A DNA stretch of 59,979 nucleotides from Defluviitaleaceae bacterium (GTDB lineage Bacteria; Bacillota; Clostridia; Lachnospirales; UBA5962): the NCBI GenBank assembly GCA_009787355.1, contig WRGD01000150.1:1-59979 (forward strand), read 5' to 3'. The translations under genes were made by a program, and so were the position numbers. Each line of letters begins with the position of its first letter. Position 1 is the stretch's first letter. A model generated the notes under the pieces. That model had not been told where the DNA came from. It made no database searches and saw only the letters and a list, made by a program, of their open reading frames with translations. Positions 20,201 through 28,311 of this stretch are shown in pieces.

Positions 20201-21317
20201 ACGTCCTGCGAATGATATCAAAACAAATGTTACTACAACACATTTTGATTACAGGTCCATTAGTGGTAGATTATTAAAACTAGATTTACTAGGTCATGAT
20301 GTACCCACAATAATACGTATGCTATGGGATATAACAGGAATAGACCCAAGAACAGTACCACTTAGTAATGAAAAAGTTCTTAGTCTTTTTTCGGGACCAG
20401 AAGCACTTGGAATTACAAATAAAGTTGTAGAAACTGGAAGTCTTGGTATACCAGAATTCGGTACATCTTTTGTTCGTTCTATGTTACTAGACACAAAACC
20501 GAATAGCTTTGGAGAACTTGTACGTATTTCTGGACTTAGTCATGGTACAGATGTTTGGCTTGGAAATGCACAATCGCTTATAAAATCTGGGATTTGTACA
20601 CTAAAAGATGTTATAGCAACAAGAGATGACATAATGGTATACCTTATTTCTAAAGGTATAGAAAAAAAGTTGTCATTTACTATAACAGAAAATGTTAGAA
20701 AGGGTAAAGGACTTATAGAAGAATGGGAAAATATAATGAGAGAACATGGTGTGCCGGATTGGTATATAGATTCTTGTAAAAAAATAAAATATATGTTTCC
20801 AAAAGGTCATGCTGTAGCATATGTAATGATGGCAGTACGTATTGCTTATTATAAAATATATCATCCTTATAGTTTTTATGCTTCTATATTTTCTGTAAAA
20901 ACAGACGAGTTTGACTATGAGATTATGTGTATTTCTCATAATAGAGTAAAAGAAGAAATGGAAACAATACGAAAAAGTAAAGATGTTACAGCTAGTCAAA
21001 AAGGTATGTTTTCTACACTAGAACTTGTTAATGAAATGTATGAGCGAGGATTAAAATTTTTGAAAGTAGATATATACAAAGCGCAGGAAACCAAATTTTT
21101 AGTAGAAGAAAATGGAATAATGCCACCATTAGCTACTATAAAAGGTCTTGGAGAAACTGTAGCCAAGAATATTCTTGAAACTAGAATTAATGGAGAATTT
21201 ACATCCCTAGATGATTTTAAAGAAAGAACAAAAGCTAATAAAACTACAACAGATTTACTTGTAAATTTAGAAATACTTAAAGACATGCCACAGGGTAGGC
21301 AATTGACTTTGTTTTAA
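17250..21317 (+). CDS. polC: DNA polymerase III alpha subunit, Gram-positive PolC
   Basis: Main replicative polymerase with built-in proofreading. Over 1355 residues the order is: N-terminal region, OB fold (about 155-235), PHP first half with HLHTTMS and VTDHG, DEDDh exonuclease (about 335-500, FVIFDIETTGLS to HHRAVDDA), PHP second half, a Cys4 zinc module (about 824-860, CKNC and CPKC), and the polymerase with metal-binding PDIDLNFSG (about 885). It is shorter than the usual 1430-1460 residues, mainly in the N-terminal region. The start has a TTGGAGG site. Confidence 0.98.
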   Translation: MKFKDVFSNVIFSEKINNVYDDTIVTDISIISNTKTININLLSDKTIDESMIELFCNSIKETFTYIDYVNAHIKYNKKNIEINEHTHNEFRLQIEKDKNKAIQEIKEKQSEVVATTEKKIDKVYRPNGNGQRKINLKILNEINDIPTKLNTEIKDGDITVKGEVFYCDVRSKDEMRIVTFSIYDGYGSIEIKFFTNENEISNFKQFFSVGANIIVKGKASYDNFSKEMVVMAKEICHGTGTNRYDDAEEKRVELHLHTTMSQMDSVTSMSDYIKVAKSWGHKAIAVTDHGVVQAYPEASRADGIKMIYGMEAYVVNDQSAIVSSVKKQTLDDEFVIFDIETTGLSKDLNKIIEIGAVKLKNGEIIDRFSSLIDPKEKLSEKIIEITKITDEMLEGMPTEDEIIPKFLNFCSDSVMVAHNANFDVGFIRTSAQKILNKKITNTVIDTVELSRLVLPDIKNHKLNTLAEHFKVELENHHRAVDDAVATCNIFLAISKMLKDMGINTLEEINLYASKFIDSKKIRDHTHMTILVQNQKGLKNLYELVSLSHINYFYRNNRRPKTSRPRIPLSELSRLREGLLIGSACLKGFVYNSILENKPDEEIEEICNFYDFLEVQPSINYNHMFKDDTDKINKVNEKIINLGKNLNKIVVATGDVHFLNPGDEIYRKIILFGEGMGDFSPPLYFKTTDEMLEEFDFLGKDVAKEIVITNTNKIADMIDEVIPIPKGTFPPKIEGSEEELRRITMENAHGTYGDILPKIVEERIDRELNSIINNGFAVMYMSAHTLIKRSLENKYTVGSRGSVGSSLVATLSDVTEVNPLPAHYLCKNCRYSEFDTDDVINFIKTNPGASGSDLPDKKCPKCNDLMHKEGHDIPFETFLGFEGDKEPDIDLNFSGEYQQKAHDHAAEIFGIDKVYKAGTISTLADKTAYGYTMKYLEQKEMNISKIEINRIKIGATGVKRTTGQHPGGLMIVPKDLSIYDFTPIQRPANDIKTNVTTTHFDYRSISGRLLKLDLLGHDVPTIIRMLWDITGIDPRTVPLSNEKVLSLFSGPEALGITNKVVETGSLGIPEFGTSFVRSMLLDTKPNSFGELVRISGLSHGTDVWLGNAQSLIKSGICTLKDVIATRDDIMVYLISKGIEKKLSFTITENVRKGKGLIEEWENIMREHGVPDWYIDSCKKIKYMFPKGHAVAYVMMAVRIAYYKIYHPYSFYASIFSVKTDEFDYEIMCISHNRVKEEMETIRKSKDVTASQKGMFSTLELVNEMYERGLKFLKVDIYKAQETKFLVEENGIMPPLATIKGLGETVAKNILETRINGEFTSLDDFKERTKANKTTTDLLVNLEILKDMPQGRQLTLF

Positions 21318-21343
21318 ATGGATTAATAATCACCACCAAAATC

Positions 21344-21380
21344 AAATAGAGTAGACAATTCTTCATTATCTACTCTATTT
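21344..21380. terminator. Bidirectional terminator between polC and the symporter gene
   Basis: A perfect 12 bp stem (21344-21355 with 21369-21380), arm AAATAGAGTAGA, with T-rich sequence on the exit side of both strands. It separates convergent genes. Confidence 0.85.
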
Positions 21381-21389
21381 TTATTCTAA

Positions 21390-22838
21390 TTATGCATTTT
21401 TTTCAGAGTCATAAGGAACATATTCCTTACCATCAAAATAATCTTTAAGTACCTTTACAGTAGTCCCACTTAGTAAAAGTGCAGCAATAATATTAGGAAT
21501 TGCCATAAATGCATTCAATGTGTCTGCCATTGCCCATATCATTGCAGCACCACCATATGCTCCAAAAATAGCAGCAGGTAATAATATTATTCTATATAAT
21601 ATACGAAGTTTCAAACCCCAAACTGGTCCTAAAAGATATTCGAAACATTTTTCTCCAACATAAGACCAACCGATAATAGTAGTAAATCCAAAAGTTGCAA
21701 TTAAAATTGACATAAACCAGCCACCAAAAACATTTCCAAAAAAAGAGTTTTGATAAGCCTGTATAACAAGTGGAGAACCAGTAAGACCAAGTGTAGGCTC
21801 TAAAAAGCTAGGAGCTATAATATCCATAGGTACTTGAGTAAGTATGACAAGAGCTATTAAAGTACACATAATATGTGTATCTAGAAATACTTCAAAGCAA
21901 CCCCAAAGTGCAGGCTTAACAGGATGATTAGCTTTTGCTGTAGAATATGCAATTGGACCAGAACCTAAACCAGCCTCATTTGAAAATATACCCCGCTGTA
22001 ATCCCAAACGAATAGCATACATAACAGAAACTCCAGCTACACCACCTGTAATGCTTTGACCAGTAAAAGCAGCACGAAATATAACAGAAAAAGCATATGG
22101 AACAGCTGTAATATTACTTAAAACAATAAGTATAGAAGATACTATTGCAAGTAATGCTAAAAAAGGAATAACTTTGTCCATTGTATTTGCAATACTTTTT
22201 ATACCACCAATTATAACTAAACCTATAAAAATAGCTGCTACTATACCAATTAAAAGTCTATGTTCATTAAGATTTGGCCAAGTATGTACAAGAGCAATTG
22301 CCGCAGAATTTGCTTGAACCATATTTCCAATACCAAAAGTAGCTATCGTTCCAAAAAACGCAAAGAACATGGCAAGCCATTTTTGTTTTAGACCAAGTTC
22401 CATATATGCAAAAGGACCTCCCAATACTTCACCTTTTTTATTACGACCACGATAATGTACAGCAAGTATTGTTTCGTTTAATTTTGTCGCAATTCCGAAA
22501 AATCCAACAACCCACATCCAGAAAACAGCCCCAGGACCACCCCAACCTATTGCTGTTGCAGTACCTGCAAGTGTACCGACTCCCATTGTTGCAGCAAACG
22601 AAGTCATACTAGCCTGAAAAGGTGATACATCCCCATCTCCTGTTGTTGGATTCTTTTTGTTTTCTGGTTTTCTAAAAGTATCTATAATAGTATAATCTAA
22701 AAAATATTTAAATTTGAAAATTTGAAAGCCCTTAAATCTAATAGTAAGTATTAAACCAGCTCCAAGAAGAACAGACCAAGCCGCCGGTCCCCATACATAG
22801 GGTTGTATCATTCTAAAGAAATCTTCTATTGCTTGCAT
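21390..22838 (-). CDS. Sodium/alanine (glycine) symporter, AGCS family
   Basis: A 482-residue membrane carrier with about ten hydrophobic segments that imports alanine or glycine with Na+ or H+. Family features: SFAATMGVGTLAGTATAIGWGGPGAVFWMW near the N-terminus (quoted here as one conserved block), RGIFSNEAGLGSGPIA, and TTIIGWSYVGEKCFEYLLG. An AAAAGGAGG site lies 13 bp before the ATG. It is a single-gene unit. Whether it takes alanine, glycine or another small amino acid cannot be told from sequence. Confidence 0.94.
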   Translation of the reverse strand: MQAIEDFFRMIQPYVWGPAAWSVLLGAGLILTIRFKGFQIFKFKYFLDYTIIDTFRKPENKKNPTTGDGDVSPFQASMTSFAATMGVGTLAGTATAIGWGGPGAVFWMWVVGFFGIATKLNETILAVHYRGRNKKGEVLGGPFAYMELGLKQKWLAMFFAFFGTIATFGIGNMVQANSAAIALVHTWPNLNEHRLLIGIVAAIFIGLVIIGGIKSIANTMDKVIPFLALLAIVSSILIVLSNITAVPYAFSVIFRAAFTGQSITGGVAGVSVMYAIRLGLQRGIFSNEAGLGSGPIAYSTAKANHPVKPALWGCFEVFLDTHIMCTLIALVILTQVPMDIIAPSFLEPTLGLTGSPLVIQAYQNSFFGNVFGGWFMSILIATFGFTTIIGWSYVGEKCFEYLLGPVWGLKLRILYRIILLPAAIFGAYGGAAMIWAMADTLNAFMAIPNIIAALLLSGTTVKVLKDYFDGKEYVPYDSEKNA

Positions 22839-22937
22839 AAAAATAAATATGCCTCCTTTTTAATTTTATAGAAATATTATTTCAAATTTTAGTAAAAAAT
22901 GCAATAATAATTTTTTTTTTAACGAAATTTTTAATAT

Positions 22938-23333
22938 TTATTTTATTATGGATAGTATAACCGAAGTATGATAATCCTCTAAATTATCAGAAGTAAAAAT
23001 TCTTGAAGTATAAATATTATCTAATTTCATATCTAAAAATATGCCTCCCTCAAATAATTTAATTGGTAAAATTGTATTATTAAAATCAGTTACAATTATA
23101 TAATCAAAATTAGTAACAGTAGCTTCTAAAAATATTTCAGTATAGCAATCATCCATAATTACTTCCGAAAAAGAAATATATGTTTCAATCTCATCATTCA
23201 CTAAAAGAGTGTTATACAATAGAAAGACAAAATAAAAATTTTGAAATATAAATTGATTTTTGGATACTTTGTAAACAAGTATATATTTATCACTGAAGAT
23301 TTTGATACGATTATAATTTTGTATGAAATACAT
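22938..23333 (-). CDS. Hypothetical protein
   Basis: A 131-residue frame that I do not recognise. The C-terminal 85 residues (from VNDEIETYISF) look like real acidic, beta-rich protein; the N-terminal part is rich in Phe, Tyr, Asn and Ile and could be read-through. No ribosome site is visible before the ATG at 23333, so the true start may be further in, or the gene may be decayed. It is divergent from the next unknown gene with 60 bp between them. Confidence 0.4.
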   Translation of the reverse strand: MYFIQNYNRIKIFSDKYILVYKVSKNQFIFQNFYFVFLLYNTLLVNDEIETYISFSEVIMDDCYTEIFLEATVTNFDYIIVTDFNNTILPIKLFEGGIFLDMKLDNIYTSRIFTSDNLEDYHTSVILSIIK

Positions 23334-23393
23334 AATTAATTTGAATAAATAAATGATGTGTTATTGTTAAATGATTGAAAGTAGGTTTACAAT

Positions 23394-23906
23394 ATGAACA
23401 AAAGTAAAATACAAAATAAAGTAGTATTTTCAATACTATTGATACGCTTTTGGATAAAAGGTAGTATTATGGTTGATGAACATCAAATAATAACATCAAT
23501 TTCAAATGTAGTTTTAGGAATTATTCCATTAGGAAAGAATGAAAAACAATTCACATTAAGAAACATTCAAGGTGTGCAAATTAATACAAAATTTAATATA
23601 GGGTCATTTTTATTAGGATTTTTATTAACTACATTAGGATTATTCGCATATATTTTTTCAATAATATTAGTACCAATTGGGGTTATCATATTTTTAAACG
23701 GAATTTTAACATCAATTACAATTACAGGAAATGGAGATGACTATAAAATCGAGGTGCCATTTTTTGAAAAATCTAAAATATTAGAAATCAATAAAAGTAT
23801 ACAAGAGGCACTGATATATCGAGAAAACAAAGAAGTAAATGCAATTTATGAAGCATCAATAATAAATGCAAATACAATAGTAAATGCAATTAATAGCAGA
23901 AATTAA
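23394..23906 (+). CDS. Hypothetical two-helix membrane protein with PH-like flanks
   Basis: A 170-residue protein. It has a beta-rich segment (ISNVVLGIIPLGKNEKQFTLRN, quoted in part), a hydrophobic hairpin at about residues 68-103, then another beta strand pair and an amphipathic helix (KSIQEALIYRENK). This strand-helical-hairpin-strand layout resembles small bacterial PH-like/DUF6232-type membrane proteins. An alternative ATG at 23469 has an AAAGGTAG site and would remove 25 basic residues. Function is unknown. Confidence 0.65.
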   Translation: MNKSKIQNKVVFSILLIRFWIKGSIMVDEHQIITSISNVVLGIIPLGKNEKQFTLRNIQGVQINTKFNIGSFLLGFLLTTLGLFAYIFSIILVPIGVIIFLNGILTSITITGNGDDYKIEVPFFEKSKILEINKSIQEALIYRENKEVNAIYEASIINANTIVNAINSRN

Positions 23907-23994
23907 TACATAATTAAATTAAAAAAATAAGTTGAGACTATTCTTCATTTTTCTAAAGAAGTATATAGGCTAGTTTTTTATCTTAATATAAAAT

Positions 23995-24033
23995 ATAAGT
24001 CCATAATAAAATATATTTTCGTTATGGACTTAT
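23995..24033. terminator. Stem-loop between the PH-like gene and the GerM gene
   Basis: A perfect 12 bp stem (23995-24006 with 24022-24033), arm ATAAGTCCATAA, lying between convergent genes. T-tracts after it are poor on both strands, so its role as a terminator is moderate. A smaller palindrome, AATCTAT-ACAG-ATAGATT, is at 24082-24099. Confidence 0.45.
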
Positions 24034-24116
24034 CTATGATAAATTATTAATTCGTTTTCCTTGTCTTAATACTTTTATACCAATCTATACAGATAGATTA
24101 TTCAATTAAATATTTT

Positions 24117-25133
24117 TTAATTCTCTAAATCGTAATCATCTACATATATTTCATTTTCTTCACCAGAATATTCAATTAATTCAAAAACGTCTATATTATC
24201 ATTTCTAAAAAAAGATTGACTTAAATCTATATAAAAATTATTTTCAATTAGTCGTTGTCCTTCTATCAAAAATTCTACTTCTACTATATCTACTTGAGAC
24301 AATCCTGTTAATGTATTTACTATTGCATATATTGTCAACAACTTTTCTGGCTCTCTTCCTGCTAATCCATCTACAAAATGACTACTAAAATCTACATATG
24401 ATATATTTTCAATAGTATTAATATTTAAAATTGTTGTTCCTTGAGATAAAAATAAATTATCCTCACTATTAGCAAGTTGTAATAAATGTTCAAGAACTTG
24501 ATATTCAATATTTACGTTTTCATTTATTTCTAAATACACAGACCTTCTGTAAAGCCCTGATAAATCTGGCATAACAAAATAGAAGTCTATATTGTATGGT
24601 ATAGTTCTAACTACTGTTACATCTAAAAGAGGGTTCATAATAATATTTTCTCTATTTATCCTGCCAATCTCTTCACCATTAGTATTTAGTAATGGATAAT
24701 TTTCTACATAAAGCGAGATACTGTTAATATTTTCTATATTAAAAAATGTGTGTAAAAGTCCAGTTCGTAAAACTATTTCTTCATGTGGTTTTAGCTCTAA
24801 ATATTCGCTAGACAGATTTATGTCTAAATTTCCAAATGAAAAATAATAATTTAAAATGTTTACATTTCTAAGTATACTCAAATTTGTAGAAATACTTGGA
24901 CTTTTTATTTCTTTAAATATAAAATCTATTTTACTTTGGATATTATTTATATCCGATATATTTCTTGTTTCTTTTACAGGCAAATTTGAAGATTGGTCCA
25001 CAAAATATAAAAATATAAAATTATTATGTCCGTTAAATACAGTATTTGGTGCCATACGACCCCAAAAAATTGATATTATTAAAAGTATAAAAATAGTACC
25101 AATAATAAATATGTACTTTAATCTTTTTTTCAT
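24117..25133 (-). CDS. GerMN-domain sporulation/germination protein (GerM-like)
   Basis: A 338-residue membrane-anchored protein with one N-terminal helix (about residues 5-24). Two repeats follow with the GerMN pattern: residues about 38-165 (FIFLYFVDQSSNLPV then ELKPHEEIVLRTGLL) and about 185-310 (RRSVYLEINENVN, then NISYVDFSSHFVDGL and LTIYAIVNTLTGL). GerM of Bacillus has two such domains and acts in spore germination and cortex assembly. It suggests a spore-forming lineage. An acidic tail ends the protein. Confidence 0.8.
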   Translation of the reverse strand: MKKRLKYIFIIGTIFILLIISIFWGRMAPNTVFNGHNNFIFLYFVDQSSNLPVKETRNISDINNIQSKIDFIFKEIKSPSISTNLSILRNVNILNYYFSFGNLDINLSSEYLELKPHEEIVLRTGLLHTFFNIENINSISLYVENYPLLNTNGEEIGRINRENIIMNPLLDVTVVRTIPYNIDFYFVMPDLSGLYRRSVYLEINENVNIEYQVLEHLLQLANSEDNLFLSQGTTILNINTIENISYVDFSSHFVDGLAGREPEKLLTIYAIVNTLTGLSQVDIVEVEFLIEGQRLIENNFYIDLSQSFFRNDNIDVFELIEYSGEENEIYVDDYDLEN

Positions 25134-25249
25134 ATGTGTCTCCCAAAAATTTTTTATATTTTTATGTATAGTATAGCATAATTTATTAATTGGTACTAAT
25201 CACAATTTTATGATATACTATGAAAATATAAAAAACACGAAGGATATTT

Positions 25250-26527
25250 ATGAATGACAGAGAAGTATCTATAAAAATTTTAATTGATATATTAGAAAAT
25301 GGTAGCTACAACAATATCTCTCTTAGACACAATTTGCTTAAACATAGAAATTTAAATGCTTTAAGTAAAGCTACTATAACAGATATTGTAAACGGTGTAC
25401 TACGAAATATAATTCATATAGACTATATTATAAACAAGTTTTCCAAAACAAAAACTACAAAAATGGATAATTTGATATTATATACAATGCGTTCGGCTGT
25501 ATATGAAATTTTTTATACAAATACAGAACATTATGCTATAGTAAATGAGGCTGTAGACATTGTAAAAAAGAAATATAAAAATTTAGCGCCATTTATGAAT
25601 GGTGTTCTAAGAAACATAATCCGAAATAAAAATAATATAATATATCCATCTGAAAAGCTTGAAAAAATATCTCTTATATATTCTACCTCTATGTGGATAG
25701 TTGAATATTTATCAACTTTTTTAAATGATAGTGAGCTTATATCCATTTGTTCCTCTAGCTTAGTACCACCTAAAATATCTATATGTATTAATACAATTCT
25801 TACAACAAAAGAAGATTTAGTAAAAATACTAAAAGATGAAAATGTAGAAGTAATAGAAGAAGATGATAATATTTATATATATAAAACAAAAAACATAGCA
25901 GAACTTAATTCTTTTAAAAATGGACTATTTCATATAATGGATGAAAATAGTATAAATGCTATAAAGGAGCTTTCCCCTAATCCTAATTCTATTGTTTACG
26001 ATTTATGTGCAGCTCCAGGCGGTAAAAGTTTTTATATGGCATATTTAATGAAAAATAAAGGGAAAATATATAGTACAGACATTCATAAGCATAAAATAGA
26101 TATATTAAAAGAAAATGCAAAAAGATTAAAAATATCTATAATAAATGCTAATATATGTGATATTTCAAATCCAGATACGCAGGATTTCAAATTAAAAGAA
26201 AATTTTGCAGACTATGTACTTTTAGATGCACCATGCAGTGGTTTTGGAACTCTACAAAAAAAACCAGATATAAAATATACAAAAAAAATAGAGGATATTT
26301 ATAATCTTGCAGATTTGCAAAAAAAACTACTAAATTCGGCATCAAAATATGTTAAAATAGGTGGTCGTATATTATATTCTACTTGTACAATATCTATAGA
26401 AGAAAATCAAAATAATATAAAATGGTTTACAAACAATTTTAAATATAAGCTTTTAAAAGAAAAACAATATATTCCAAATGGTTACAATGGGGATGGTTTT
26501 TACACAGCTTTATTAGAAAGGTATTAA
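25250..26527 (+). CDS. rsmB: 16S rRNA (cytosine-967 C5)-methyltransferase
   Basis: Methylates 16S rRNA cytosine 967 (E. coli numbering). The N-terminal NusB-like helical domain (about residues 1-135) includes RSAVYEIFYTN and VNEAVDIVKKKYK. The SAM-binding fold has DLCAAPGGKS, and the two catalytic cysteines are in DAPCSGFGT and YSTCTIS. It is the first gene of a rightward operon also carrying rlmN, stp, prkC, rsgA and rpe, an order common in Firmicutes. Confidence 0.96.
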   Translation: MNDREVSIKILIDILENGSYNNISLRHNLLKHRNLNALSKATITDIVNGVLRNIIHIDYIINKFSKTKTTKMDNLILYTMRSAVYEIFYTNTEHYAIVNEAVDIVKKKYKNLAPFMNGVLRNIIRNKNNIIYPSEKLEKISLIYSTSMWIVEYLSTFLNDSELISICSSSLVPPKISICINTILTTKEDLVKILKDENVEVIEEDDNIYIYKTKNIAELNSFKNGLFHIMDENSINAIKELSPNPNSIVYDLCAAPGGKSFYMAYLMKNKGKIYSTDIHKHKIDILKENAKRLKISIINANICDISNPDTQDFKLKENFADYVLLDAPCSGFGTLQKKPDIKYTKKIEDIYNLADLQKKLLNSASKYVKIGGRILYSTCTISIEENQNNIKWFTNNFKYKLLKEKQYIPNGYNGDGFYTALLERY

Positions 26528-26538
26528 TAGGAGATAAA

Positions 26539-27564
26539 ATGCAGGATATACTAAGTTTAAATTTAATAGAAATAGAAAATATTTTAATATCTTTTAACGA
26601 GCCAAAATATAGAGCAAAACAAATATTTAATTGGTTACACAAAAACATGGTAACAAGTTTCGACGAAATGACAAACATTTCAAAAAAACTAAGAGATATT
26701 TTAAGCTATAAATTTTATATTCCAAACCCAGAAGTTTTAGAAGAATTACACTCAAAAGATGAAAGTGTAAAATATTTATTTAGTTATGGAGAAGATACAT
26801 TAATAGAAACTGTTCTTATGAAAAATTCATATGGTTATACTATTTGTGTTTCTACACAAGTTGGTTGTAAAATGGGATGTACATTTTGTGCAAGTCATTT
26901 GGCTGGTTTTAAAAAAAATTTAACAGCTGGTGAAATATTAGCACAAGTTTATAGCATACAAAAGAAACTAAAACAAAAAATATCAAATATAGTAATAATG
27001 GGGATAGGTGAGCCATTGGACAATTATGAGGCAAGTATTAGATTTATAAAAAATTTGTCAAATGCAGATGGATTAAATATTAGCCAAAGAAATATTACTA
27101 TATCTACTTGTGGTGTTGTTCCGAGAATATACGACTTAGCAAATGAAGGATTATCTGTAACACTTGCAATATCTATACATGCAGGCGACGATATAGTAAG
27201 AAAAAAAATAATGCCCATAGCAAATAAATATTCTATAGAAGAAATATTTCAAGCTACTAAATATTATTTTGAAAAAACTAAAAGAAGAGTAAGTTACGAG
27301 TATGCTTTAATAAAAGATGTAAATGATGGTAAAGAACAGGCAAATAAGATTGCGAAAAATTTACGTGGTACACCATCTCACATAAATTTAATACCTTTAA
27401 ATTCTGTTAGTGAATCTGGATATGAAGGGACAGCAGGAAAACAAATAAAAGAATTTTATAATATATTACAATCTCAAAATATTAGTACGACAATAAGAAT
27501 AAGCAAAGGGCAAGATATAAATGCTGCTTGTGGACAGCTAAGAAGATCGAAAGAGCTTGCATAG
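26539..27564 (+). CDS. rlmN: Dual-specificity 23S rRNA A2503 / tRNA A37 C2-methyltransferase
   Basis: Radical SAM methylase of 341 residues acting on adenine 2503 of 23S rRNA. The CxxxCxxC cluster motif reads CKMGCTFC, and the essential C-terminal cysteine is in AACGQLR. GIGEPLDNYE and ISTCGVVPRI are also family features. It follows rsmB by 11 bp with a GGAG site. A Cfr resistance homologue is unlikely given the neighbourhood and overall RlmN pattern. Confidence 0.96.
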   Translation: MQDILSLNLIEIENILISFNEPKYRAKQIFNWLHKNMVTSFDEMTNISKKLRDILSYKFYIPNPEVLEELHSKDESVKYLFSYGEDTLIETVLMKNSYGYTICVSTQVGCKMGCTFCASHLAGFKKNLTAGEILAQVYSIQKKLKQKISNIVIMGIGEPLDNYEASIRFIKNLSNADGLNISQRNITISTCGVVPRIYDLANEGLSVTLAISIHAGDDIVRKKIMPIANKYSIEEIFQATKYYFEKTKRRVSYEYALIKDVNDGKEQANKIAKNLRGTPSHINLIPLNSVSESGYEGTAGKQIKEFYNILQSQNISTTIRISKGQDINAACGQLRRSKELA

Positions 27565-27573
27565 GAGAGTCTT

Positions 27574-28311
27574 ATGAAAGGTTTTAGTATTACTGATATA
27601 GGCAAAAGTAGAGAGAAGAATCAAGACGCTTTTTTAAGATATGGAAAAGAGCTTGGTTCTTTACCCAATTTATACATAGTTGCGGATGGAATGGGTGGAC
27701 ATAATGCTGGAGAAGTTGCAAGTCATACTTCTATATATTCTTTTTTTCAATATGTTTCAAAAAATCGTCATAATAAAGATAATATTTTAGATTTTTTGAT
27801 AGATGCTACAAAATATGCTAATAACAGAGTTTACAAAATTTCTGTAGAAAATTTAGAATATAGTGGTATGGGTACAACTTTTACAACTGTGTGCATATTA
27901 AATGGCAAAGTATACTCCACTCATGTTGGAGATAGTCGGCTTTATTTGATAAATGAAAAAGGTATACGTCTTATGACAACAGACCATTCTTATATAAACG
28001 AAATACCTATAGAATCTCGAAATTACCCGGAAAATATAATAAACAAACATATTTTGACAAGAGCATTGGGCACAGAGCCTTTAGTAGCAATAGATGGTAT
28101 CGTATTTGATGTAAAAGATAAAGATAAGATATTATTATGTAGCGATGGTTTAACAAACATGGTAAATGATTCTAAAATATATGAAGTCGTTAAAAAGAAT
28201 GATATAAAAACTGCAGGTAAAAAATTAGTAAACTTGGCGAATGGTAATGGTGGTAATGATAACATAACCCTTATATTAATAGAGATAGAAGGTGAAACAT
28301 ATGCTTCTTAA
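27574..28311 (+). CDS. stp: PP2C-family Ser/Thr protein phosphatase
   Basis: Metal-dependent phosphatase of 245 residues that reverses PrkC phosphorylation. Metal ligands and motifs are visible: REKNQDAFL, VADGMGGHNAGEVAS, STHVGDSRLYL, LCSDGLTNMV and NGGNDNITLI. Its stop overlaps the prkC start by 11 bp, the classic phosphatase-kinase coupling (prpC-prkC in Bacillus). Confidence 0.96.
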   Translation: MKGFSITDIGKSREKNQDAFLRYGKELGSLPNLYIVADGMGGHNAGEVASHTSIYSFFQYVSKNRHNKDNILDFLIDATKYANNRVYKISVENLEYSGMGTTFTTVCILNGKVYSTHVGDSRLYLINEKGIRLMTTDHSYINEIPIESRNYPENIINKHILTRALGTEPLVAIDGIVFDVKDKDKILLCSDGLTNMVNDSKIYEVVKKNDIKTAGKKLVNLANGNGGNDNITLILIEIEGETYAS

